A DNA stretch of 64,000 nucleotides from positions 8,149,422-8,213,421 of the forward strand of contig NC_058063.1 in assembly GCF_020085105.1 (NCBI RefSeq). Direction: 5' to 3'. The notes beneath the pieces are model-generated. The model was not told the origin of the DNA. It did no database searches and was given only the letters and a program-made list of their open reading frames with translations. This DNA comes from Siniperca chuatsi. Its lineage: Eukaryota > Chordata > Actinopteri > Centrarchiformes > Sinipercidae. Shown here in pieces: positions 1 to 12,419 of this stretch. Each line of letters begins with the position of its first letter. The stretch's first letter is position 1. The position numbers and the translations under genes are program-made.

Positions 1-3000
1 TCGTCGTAAATACTCATCCCTGAACTAGCAGACATGCTAGCGCCTCCTTTGGCGCAACCCTCTGGTTCATCGTATATGTGATCCAGAGGAAGAGCAGGAG
101 GTGATGAAGCCCCTTCTGCTTGACCTCCGGGGGGTCGCCTGTTACTGTTCACCCCTCTTCCTCCCCCTCTTCCTCCACCTCTTCCTCCCCCTGCAGTCCC
201 ATTTAGACTCAGCGCACTTGTTTTCTGGTTCAGCTCCAGGCTGATCCGGTCGTACAAATGTGAGTACAGGTCCGGTGGCTTCTTGTGGTTGCTGCTTCCA
301 TGGTGATGATCCCCTTGGACGCCACCTCCCAAAGACTCGTCTCCTACTGGTCGGAGGCGTGGGGTGGGCACTGGAGGGGTGGATGGGCTGGTGGTTTGGC
401 TTTGACCCTTGATGCTGTCCACCGGATCGGAGTAGAGGTAGTCACCACTGTGCAGAGGCAGACAGACTGAATCTGCTGGTTCAGAATAAAGACCTGCATG
501 TTCATCAGCTGAGGAAAGACCTTTTGCTGCCACCTGCCCCCTGGGAGACCTTGGAGGGGTCCCTCCTCCTCCCAAAACCCCCATCATGGCTGGTGGTTCT
601 GGTAAACTCCTCCCTTTGTGTCCTCCTGATGCTCCTTGCCCCCTTCCTCCTCCTCCATCTCCACCCTCTCTCTTCCCAAGCACGCCATCAGCAGAGCCCG
701 GCTTGCTGCCGCCTGAATCGCCGTCTGCCTCCCGACTGCTACAGCTGCTGCTGTCTCCACTTCCAGCTGTCATGCCACTAGGAACGGTGTTGCGTATGTG
801 CTGTAGTGACGCAGGGCAGTCTGGGTCAAAGTTGATGTTGCAGCTGAGGTGGCGCTCCTCAGCCAATACCTTCTGCGACTGTATGGCCTGGTCCACCAGC
901 ATGAAGATCTCGTTGCCTTGCTTGGTCTCAAAGGTGAAGTTACCAGGGCCCGAGTCGCAGCGTCGGCCTGCCTCAAACGAAAACATCACCTAGAGAAAGA
1001 AAGCAGGGAAAGAAAAGGAAAAATGTTTGAATGTATTAGGACTGTGCTGAATAGTTGGAAGCTTCGAAGCTTCATCGTTTTTCATTTCATTCGAATTTGC
1101 ATGTCTGCAAGTCGGGACTCATAGCAACCAGGTTACATCGCTGTCTCTATTCTCTGTTCTCTGTCTTCGTCATGGATGTATAAAGAGGTGCAGGTCTGTT
1201 TGACCGAAGGCGGGGCTGAGCTATACACACGCAGAGCAGATGCAGTGGACAGGAGGAAGCGTGGCTTTGGCTGCATTCACACAAAATCCAGCAATGTGGC
1301 TCCTTCCCGCAGGGTTGTGTGGAGGTGTGGCCATGTTTATTTGTGCTTCAGAACATAACTGCCATGAAACAATCAGAAAATGTTTTATTTCTCTGATTCA
1401 CTGCTTTGTTCTCACTAATGCTGCTCCCTCTCTTCAATCACTCTCTAGCTCGCTCGACCACCGCTGCTCTCGCTCTCTCGCTCATTGAGGAGGGGGTGCC
1501 AACTTTGAATCATGTGTACACACAACAAAGGACTGTCTTCTTTTACCCATGAAACATTGCAAAAATCAGGCACATCCTGTCTCAAAATGATGCTAGGGCA
1601 AACTAGGGCATGCATTTGTTACTTCTAGGTTGGATTATTGCAATTCCTTATTATCAGGCTGTCCGAATAAGTCCCTTAAGACTCTCCAGTTTATCCAGAA
1701 TGCTGCCGCATGTGTACTGACAAGAACTAGGAAAAGAGATCATATTTCTCCAATATTAGCTTCTTTGCACTGGCTCCCTGTAAAATCCAGAATAGAATTT
1801 AAAATCCTTCTCCTTACGTACAAAGCTCTTAACGATCAGGCCCCATCATACCTTAAAGAGCTCATAATACCATATTACCCGACTAGAATACTGTGCTCCC
1901 AGGATGCAGGATTACTTGTGGTTCCTAGAGTCTCCAAAAGTAGACCGGGAGCCAGAGCCTTCAGTTATCAAGCTCCTCTCCTGTGGAATCAGGTCCCAAT
2001 TTGGGCTCGGGAGGCAGACACCATCTCCACATTTAAGAGTAGGCTAAAGACTTTCCTCTTTGATAAAGCTTATAGTTAGGGCTGGCTTGGGTGAGCCCTG
2101 AACCATCCCTTAGTTATGCTGCTACAAGCCTAGACTGCCGGGAGACTTCCAACGATGCACCTCTTTCCTCCTCTCCCTCTACATCTGTATGCATTTTTGT
2201 CCTATTACTGCATGTTACTAACTCAACATATTCTCTCTCCCGTAGTTCTGTGCTTTCTCGTTTCTCTCTCCTTCTGTCACTTTCAGCAGGTATTTCTGCC
2301 TCCGGAGCTGCAGAGACTGGATCTGTGGTTGTGGGCCACTTGCTGCCCCCCGTGTTCCTGCTCGACAACAGCTACTACAATTGTTGTTATTGGCTCTGTT
2401 ACTAATACTGTCATTATTATACTTATAGCTGTAATTTCTATTATTATTAATTTATTAATATTAATGTAACCACTACCATTACATTCTTACTATTTAAAAA
2501 ATTCTAGGTGGTATTTGCATTGTGCTTCCCTCTTCCCTTCCCTCTTCTGTGTAAGCTAGTCACAGAAGTCCCTACACTCTTTTCCAGCCATCAGTCATTT
2601 ATCATTTTTCTTGGCACTAAAAGAATGCTTCCTTTTTACACTGAATTTTATTTTCTCAGAAGTCTTCTCAGATTATCTGTTTTATTACTTCCCTGCTTTT
2701 ACTTACTGTTAAATTCTATTTTATACACATTGACATTCTGTGTCAAGAATGCCAAGACCTACACATACAGATCAATTAAGTTACATCCTCTTTTATCTAT
2801 ATATACATATCATCAATGTAAGTGTCAGTCTGACACATGCGTAAATATACATGTATATACACAAACCAGACAGACCCTTTAAAGGTCATCAGTCATTTTT
2901 TAAATCCTCCGGCTTTGAAGCATCAAAGTGACACAAAAACAACCACAGACTCTAAAGCTAAATACCTGTGACGCTGAGGCTCTGACCACATACAAACACA

Positions 3001-6000
3001 CTGCTGCTAAAAGTAGTATCTGCACTTCCTAAATACGATCAACCATGGCAGTCAGGGCTTAAATGCCTCTGCCTGTATTCGTAAAGTGTGTCAGAGATTA
3101 TCATCATCCCTAAAGAGAAACCTTCTTTTCTTATAAGCACAGGTTTTGTCTGTGCGACATGCACCCACCCGGTCTCGCCCGTATCTCCTCAGCAGCTTGT
3201 AGGGCCACACCAGAACTTTCTTCTTGGTCTTTTGCTCCTTCAAGATTAAGATGTCACTTTCTGCCTTCAGCCAGTAGTTGCCCGTCAGCCCGCAGCGCTC
3301 TGACGCCTCAGTACGCTGAATGCTCACCCAAAACTCGTTAACTGCAAGGAGATGATAGGAGAGGTGTTGTTGCTTAGGTTGACTAAAATTCTCTTCATTC
3401 CAAATGATCTTCTGTGCTGCAATATTTTCTTGAGATCTCGTACTTATGTAAGACTAGACTGTTTGTGTCCTTACCCTCCTCTCTGGAGTAGTAGATGAGG
3501 TTTTCAGACATCTGCAGGTCCTGGGCTCCTCCATTAGAGTCTGGAGTACTGTTGCTGCTGCCGCTTCCTCCCTGTGGACACACAGAGACACTGAGTCAAC
3601 CAGCTGAACAAGACACCAAATTCGGATTTTCATACTATGTTATGCCCGACAGGAGTGTTGTACTTTTTTGTTAAAGCTCCTGCCTCCCAATGAGATTGTG
3701 TTGTACTTTGACCAACATCACAAGTGTGCATGAACAAAGACAAGAATTGAAGACCTAGATAAAATGGGGTTTTCAGAATAAATATTGGAAAGGATGAACA
3801 AAAGAAGGGAAGACCTAGATAAAATGGGGGTTTTCAGAATAAATATTGGAAGGATAGAGCAGGCAAAGAGTGAGAGAAGGGAAAGAGAGTTAGAGAACGA
3901 AGCAGATGAAGTCTTCCTCCTGGAAACTCCCTCTGGCCTCCTTTTTGCAAATATGTGTAATGTTCATGTTTGTGTATGTGGGTGTGGGTGTGAGTGCACA
4001 CAATAGAAGCTGTGGCCTGTATAGACACTCCAGGGGCATATGGGAAATTTTGGAAAACTCATATACACACATAAACAAAAAAGAATTACGCTGCAACAGC
4101 AGTTCTTCAGCATTTTCCACCAAACTAAGGAGATTTAAAAAAAATATATATATTTTTGGCCTCATTCAGTCCCAAAGAACAGAGAGAAAATGAAAGCAAA
4201 AAATGTTTTGGAAATAGAACAAAAGACACATTCAAAATACACACATAAAGGAGGCTTGTACCTTAAAAACTAACACATCCACCCACGTCTTAGTCACTCA
4301 CTGCAAACACTATTTCCTAAAGTATTGGTCACCCTGTTTTTTGACACACAAGGAGAGAAAATGTGTAAAGATACCTGAAATGCGATGTCACACATGGTAT
4401 CCATCCAGTCCTTGGTGGCATTCTTCTCTGCAGCAAACACGTGCGTCTTGTCGTTAGTCTCCACACAGAACGCTGCCATGTTTTCTTTGGGACAGCTCTC
4501 CGTAAGCGCCGGCAGGATAGAAATGCACTCAGACAGGCGGATTATCTTCTTGTCAAGCTTCCTGGTTTTCTCATTGGACCCGCTTCCTGAGCCTCCGCCG
4601 GCCCCACCCCCTCCGCCCGACGATGTGTCGTAGAACTCGAGGCGGGCAATACCGTTTTGGCTGGCGGGGTAAAGGACAAACCAGTTCTTCTTCCATTTCT
4701 GATGAGTGGAAAAGGAGGAAAAGTTATACAGGAGAAAATTTAAAGCTGCACTATTGAAATAGTTTATATTAACAATGGAACCAATGACTGTGTGATGTGA
4801 AAGGTGTAGGGATGACCCACAGATAAATATCACTGGTCCCTGCAGTTTCCCTTAGGTTTACTGAGCATTTTAGCATCTTTCAGCTCATTGTTTTGGTTTT
4901 AAGGCCCGCAACTTTAATCTTTGGGTTCCCTCTCACCGCTCTCAGCGTTGTTTCCAGGGGCAGCAGGCAGCTACTTTCAGCAAAAACGAGCTCTAAAAAC
5001 CCACTTTACACTACCCGCTAAGCAGACAGACACAGTTGGCGACTAGTTGGTGAACATAGTGGAGTATTTAGTAGCTATAGAATTGCTTTAATATCAACAT
5101 TTAACTTTTTTTTTTACACATTAGAGTTTTTTTCTGTTCATGATCCAGAAATGAGGAAAAAATTTACTCACACATTCCTACAACATATATATTAAGATAT
5201 GTAAGTAAAATGTTTGCCATATTAATTTTCTTTAAATTTCCATGTTTGTTTGCTTGTTATTATTACATTTTTAGTTGAGATATTTTTTAGTTTTTGTATT
5301 TCAAGTGCATAACCTGTAATGCTTTCCCCTTTTAGCTTCTTTCGAACTTTTCTAGATCTTTACACTTTATTTTTTATGTATTTATTCCTCTTATTTGTAT
5401 TACACCAATAAGCGACACACATTTTGCTCCTTCTAGAGATTAGTAAACCAGCATTTTCATTTTAGAAGGCTAATTCTGAATTTAACCTAAAATTGAAAGC
5501 AGAAGAAAATGTGAGGGAAGGTTGAAAGCGGATGACAGGAAAAAGGGGAGGTTGGAAAACAGAAATAGAAAATCTGATTCTTCGTTTTTTGCAACACACA
5601 TCTGTCCTGTTCACATCTGGCTGGGGAAGGAAGAACAGTTTGCATGTGGTTAGTTCAGACAACAATGGGGAAACACAAAATGCAGAGTTTGCCACAAATA
5701 ATCAAAAACTGATGAAGAGAGAAGTGGAGAATGTAAACGTTTGAAGTCCACAGAAGATGTGAATCAAAATGATATTTCCGGGTCTTTCTTACTTTGACTC
5801 TACTCTGCTGACTGAAGCTTAATGTAGGAGGCATGTGGTGATAAATCGAATGCAGTTTGACTCAAGCCTGTTGCACACACCATTATTTCCTCTACAATAA
5901 ATCAGCAGCAGCAGACCACAGTTACAGCATTAGTCACCACTGCTTTTAAAGCAAAGAACAATTTCCCCCCAAAATCTAAACAGGTACTAAGCTGTATTTT

Positions 6001-9000
6001 ACAGTTTAGTCCAAATGAGCTAGTTTAGTCTAAAACTGGGACCCAAACAGGGACAAAACCAGAGATAACCACAAAATAACACTGTGAGCAATTACAAGGA
6101 TATCATCTTCAATTATATTTTAAAGGATAAATTAAAATGATTGTATCCGATTCAGATAAATCCAAATTAAATATACCTTACACTGTTAGATCATTAGTTT
6201 AGGATGTTGAACGCATTCCTGGAGTTATTTTGGGCGTAGGTAGTCACTTTTTTTAACTTAACCACTCTCAATCTGCTCATGTCTACATCTATTTAAGTTA
6301 TAAAGAAAAATTAAGTGTTTAAGGGTTAGGGTTGCTTCAGTACTAGTCATCTGCTCTGGGAGTAACCACACATTTTGTCAATGTAAAGAAATGCAGGGTC
6401 AAAGTTGAAAAATTCGACCTGCTTCAGTAAATATCCAACTATGACTCTTTGGATTACATACTATCGTTAATTTCCCAGGATTAAATGACTCTGCCTACAT
6501 TTTATGCCACTTCATAGTCATAAAAAACATGATATGTAGCGTTTTCTAAGCGGTCTATGCGGTGGCCCCTAACAGGTTAAAAATATGACCTGGTCCAAAC
6601 TAGATGACAGGTGAATCATCTCTCCCTGAGGACAGCAGTGAGGAAGGAACAGCTAACAATGATCTCTTCCTCCACAGGGACAAAAAGGGACATGACCACA
6701 CAACATGTACTGAACAATAAGACGCATCGCAAGTGTGTAAGACTCCAGATGTTCAGTGCTAACAATGGATATGATGACATACTACATGTGAAATTATGTG
6801 CAGTCACTACAGAAACTAATATGCATATGATTATGGTAAAATTGCATGAGACACCAGAATTCAACACTTGTTTGGGAAGTCCCTGTCATCCCTCAAACCC
6901 TCTGGATGTGTGTGTGTTTGGCTACCCCACATCACGCTATGCCTCATCTTAGCTAGTTTTCTCCACAGAGTGTATGTGTGTTTTCCCCTACATTCATTCA
7001 GCGGGGCGGAAGTTGCCTGACAGTTAGCAAGCTGAGTTTGTGACATGAAGGTCAGCAGTTTGAAAATCCTTCGACCAGCAGGGAAAATCTGGCTAACAGA
7101 GCAGAACGAGACACACTAATACTACAACTGCACTACAGGTCCTCAAATGCTCCTCAATCAGTGAGATTTTCTTCTTCGCTGGTCAAATAATATTTAACAA
7201 AAATATATCATCCTGTACATTTGAAAATGGACATGGCCTACATGCAGCTCATAGGGCCTGTGTGTCCACTGTAACAGCAACTACAGCCTGATATGTGACT
7301 TTTCCATTGTGACACTGAAGCACAATACAAGGACCCTGAAACTGAAGCAGCTAAATGGAATTCAGCCATCATTAATTTTTTTGTTTACGCCTGTGCTTCT
7401 GTGACATGTCAAAATGTCCGTAAAGTTTAATGATGATTATAAATTTCAGTGGAAATGTTTTATAAATTATTATAAATAGTGAGTGTAAATAAAATACAAC
7501 AAATATATTTCAATCTTGAAATGTCTAAAAAATACAGTCTTTAAAAGATGTATGTATTGAAATCTGCCAAAATAAACACTGGCTGATTATGTCAGCCTGC
7601 CGATAAATTGTTCGGGCTCTAACAACAAACATTGGCTCTGTCAGTGGTGGAAGAAGTATTCAGATGCTTTGCGTAAGGAAAAGTAGCAATACCATACCAA
7701 AGTACTCTCTTACAAGTAAAAGTCGTGCATTCAAAATCTTAAGTAAAAGTACAAAATGTACTTCAAGTATCAAAATTAAAAACAGTGTATGCAGAAAAAT
7801 GGCCCCTGTGTGATATACTATTATACCGGTGCATTATATTATTGGATTATTGTTATGCTTTCATTTAGAAGTAGCATGTTACTGCTGTAGCTGGTTAAGG
7901 TTGAGCTCACTTTATATGGTGTTGGGTAGTTCGATCTATAACAATGTATCCTATTTTATAAACTCATCATGTGTTTTGTATGTAAAATCTTAATCTTCAG
8001 AGTAACTATAACTGACAAATAAATGTAGTGGAGTAAAAGTACAATATTTCCCTCTTAAATGTAGTGAAGCAGAAGTATAAAGTAGCAACGGAAAGTTACA
8101 GTACCTCAAAATGATTGCTTCACAGCACTATCACCCACAGCATGAAAATAAGAGACATGTTAGTCCGTCTAAAAGTGTAAATAGTATTTGCATGATGGGC
8201 CCGATATAACTGTGGCCACAGGGCCTGTTGGCAATTTAAGTGATTATAATGCCAATAATGGTGTCATAAATGGACATCACAATTATTGCAAGCGCAGAAA
8301 TGACAACAAATTACCCATACCTGAAGGCCAACTTCAGTGTCTAACTCACACGCACACCCGGTTTCATAATTCAACACATGCACATGTGCATGCATGCACT
8401 CCAACCCGTTACAATTAACTGTCAGAAAGGACAGGAAATGTGTGGGATTGTTATTACCCAGGATTCTCTTCACTTCCTTCTTCTGCTTCCAGGTGTGTCT
8501 CAGTGTATGTGTGTATGTACATATGTGTATGTGCATCTGTTTGTATTGTTTTTATTAATCCCTTGGTGCACTCTGGACCACCTGTTGCTGTGCACAAGTA
8601 CATGCACACACATATACACACTTTGAATAACTGTGAACGTTCAGTCCATACAAATGTGAGATGGTGCAGTATACATGAACAGGGTGTGGAAACATTAACC
8701 CCTGTTGCAATATGGTCCTTAGATGTGTTGGTGTGTGTGTCTACATGTGGAACAGCTGCTCCATATAAGGCATCAGACTGTTATCAGCCACTAATACACT
8801 GAGTGGAAATTATGCAAAAAGGATCATGACACTGATATCCTGCCTGTTCAAGAGAACACAACAGAATTATAACTATAACACAAATGCATGTGTGTGTTTG
8901 TGTTTCTTCCTTTCACTGCCAAAATAATACATGGCCTTTACTGTCACATTGACCTATATGTTAGCTGTTGCATTTAAAATTGACATTGTTAAAAAAGGCA

Positions 9001-12000
9001 ATATTTTCCTTTGTAAAGCTCAAAAAAAGATCAACATGGCTTTAAATTCATTACTGAAGCGTTTAGAGTTCCTTTTTTAGCACATTCTCTTTGCGAGTGA
9101 CTTTTGCTAGTATAAGAAATGAAATCCATTTCCATTGGACTTGAGTGCCCACGAGCAAGTGCGAAACACTACTGCTTCCTTGTTTATTTGTTATAAAGAT
9201 TTATTTAATGCAGAATGAATGCAAATGCATAAAATGATGTCCATCATGCATCATTCTGAATTTGAACGTGCATGTGAAATGTACACGTCTTTTGTAGGCC
9301 TTCCAGCATTCCTGTTTACGTGTCAACTGAGTACATTAGTCAGTACATTAATACATTAGCTGTCTGTGAATTAGCATAGAAAGAAATCTCATGATGCCAA
9401 CAGATGCTGTTGTTGTTGGTTTTTCTGTATCAATAACATAATAATAATATGTTTTTCAGAAAATCTAGTGGCCTTCGAGACTTGCTTTTTTGTTGCTTTT
9501 TTGTATAAACAACAAAGATGATTCTCATTCTGTCATGGCTTCAAAGCTGTTCAGTCGCTGTTCAGCTGTATTCATTTGTTTATGAATTTACATCACATTT
9601 TCATTTTGCACACATTTACCATTGTATTATTTTGAGATACTCTTGTAGATAGTGTTACATATTTCAGAATAGGACCCAATAGCTGCAGAACTGGAGTTTT
9701 CACTTTGAGTTTCATGTGTTTGCTCGTGAACACATTTGGTTAATAAAAATATATTTCGCGGGGGATTTGTCTCCTGTGACAGCACATTTACATGTAGGAC
9801 AGTATAGCAGGAGATATGCTCTATGTGATTTAGTGTGAATTCAACCTTCAAAAGCTGTTGTGGGGACTTGACTCACTCCAGTACCTGTAATTTTAATTAT
9901 TAGAATATTATTACATATACGTGTGTTGTACTGTCTGACGGATGGATACATTTATCCAGTCACTGCTCAAACACATTATCCTCTCTATTCAACTATAAAC
10001 CACTCAACCATGTTCCCACTGGCCACAGACAGACCTCAATGACACATGCAGGATCAGTGTGTGTGGTTATCTGTGTGTGTGTGTTTAAGAGAGTAAAAGT
10101 ATGTTTGTGTATCGGAGCGTGTCGGTTCTCGGTAATGTGTGTTAAAGGGAGAGAGAAGGAAAACAGAGGAAAGCTGCGTGTATGTGTCATATATGTGTGA
10201 AATGTGTATTTAAGAGAAGGAGCAAACGAGGGAGAAGAAGAGCGTGTGTTAGTGAGACAGGCAGACCACTGCTTTGACCACAGGACTGCTGCCCTAACCT
10301 CTGTCCTCTGCTGTGTCTACAAAATAAAGAAACACGTCAGGAGTCCAACAGAAGGACAGCAATAGAGGAACTGCGAATAGTAGAGTGGAGTAAAGTAAAT
10401 AATATGCTGAAACGCTTTTAAGTTGTTTTTGTGACTACCTGAACTGAATAACCAACACTAAAGTAAAGTTGGGTAACACAAGAGACGGCATGCTTACAAC
10501 AATAGAATGATATACAGTGCATACACAGTAAAAACTTAATTTCCATGCTAATATGACCTATGTGGAGCCTGGAACATGTGTTAAAAGTCTGATTTAAATC
10601 CAAACTGCTGCTGTAGAGCTGCAACTAACTAATTATTTCGATTATTGATTCATTTCCCCGTCGATCACAGTGAGCAGTGATGCTACAAACATAATTCAGG
10701 GACGACCTCAAAATAATGAAAGTTGTTCTAATTAAATGAAGAGCAACTTTAAAAGAGCCTGTTTAGGCAATAAAACAGTGAAAAACCACATACACTGTCC
10801 TTTATCTTGAATATATTCACTGTAATCCAACTACAACTGTCCACAGACAGCTGCAGTGAAAAGGAATGGGCTTTTCACAAAAATCACAAAAACAGATTTT
10901 CTCATTTGCCAGCATGCAAATATAGTAAACACATACTGTATAGTGTCACACAAATGGTTTTGCTTTTGTTTGTTTTCTTGCTCGAATAATATGCCAAAAA
11001 TGGGAACCAGGATTCGATAAGACAGGAAATGATAAGCAATTCTACAGTAAACTTCTTTTTTCTTAGGTTCTCTAAATTACATTACCAACACCACAGTGAT
11101 TATACTCATACATTAAGGCCACAGCTACAATTTTGTCTGAACAAAACACTTATTTGTATAATTAGGCGGAGATGACAGTTATTGTGGAGAAAGTAATAAG
11201 CAAAGTTACATTAATTCATATTGACTTGCATGACGGAAAGAAAGTCATTAACATTTGGCTATGGAAAGAATACTACAATTGAAAATGAATGAGTGTTGAT
11301 GTGGCTGAAATGAACAATTCCAATCACTGTGAGTAAGAACTCTGATCATTGTTTCTGGACATTAAATCATCCCGTTCTACTTCTCATTACCAAATTACCA
11401 AATCATGCTGTTCTTCCAGAAAATACGCCTACTGCAGAGTATATATAGAAAATTACACACTTTCCTACGTCAAGTTATTTCTTTATACTGGTCTTTCCTT
11501 TCTAAGAAATATGATTTAGCAATTTAGAAATGCTACCTGTGATAAATATAGAGAAGATCAGAGAAGACAAATCACAATCCCATTAATCCATTAGGCAGTT
11601 ATTACTTTAGACATGATCCCCTGTCGTATAAATCTAGCCTCAGGGTGTGTAATACTACTTAATCCTGACACACTCCGTCTGTTCAAGCTAGCTCCTGGCT
11701 AATGTCAACATCAACATCAAACTAATAGCTTTTTGTAGCTCCAGGGTGCAGCGAAACTACAAACTGCAGGTCTGATCATCTTGGATCTGAATATGTCTGT
11801 GTGGCAGACAAGCAGATACACGTAAAGACAGATATCTTCCCGCTAAATCATGTACACAATCACATTGCTCGGCTGCACATGTTGTAGCCACAAGAAAAAA
11901 TCAAATGACAGCTCTACGAGCATAAAAACTGTAATTACAACAGGAGATCGTTTAGGACTCTTTCATCAAGCACTGGGCCTACATACTGTAACCACATTTA

Positions 12001-12349
12001 CTGTTTACCTAAAAGTCTCAACTGCAGTTCAGACAGCAGCTCAACATCCACATCACCACAAATATTTGGCACTGACATTGTTCAGATATGGTTCTGATTG
12101 GCTTAGACAGTGCAATGCTTTGGATGTTATGAATACCTTTGTAATGCAGTGTGTGTCACACTGCAGAGGGAACAGCAGTGTTTCCCATTAATTACGTGAC
12201 CCGCCACAGTCTGATTTGCCCCGCCAGAGTTTCATAATGAAAAATATTTTTACACTTCTCATAATAACATAAAAGACCTCTAATGTCTTCAGCAAAGCAT
12301 CTCGCACTCCCAGTCAGTCAGCCCCTCTCTGCTGCACGTGTGCATGCTC

Positions 12350-12419
<70 letters not shown>

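Noticed and set aside
586..993. 135-residue plus-strand frame rich in Pro/Ser
   Set aside because: Antisense shadow of the last dok1 exon, arising from its Gly/Arg codons.
2508..2882. 124-residue plus frame after the LINE-2 fragment
   Set aside because: Phe/Leu/Ser-rich pyrimidine tract translation without a coding signature.
4294..4833. A 179-residue minus-strand open frame as a single protein
   Set aside because: Only 4698-4375 is exon (dok1 exon 2). The ends read through the acceptor and donor into intron.
8440..8802. 120-residue plus frame in dok1 intron 1
   Set aside because: Val/Cys/Tyr-rich translation of TG-rich low-complexity DNA; no homology recognised.
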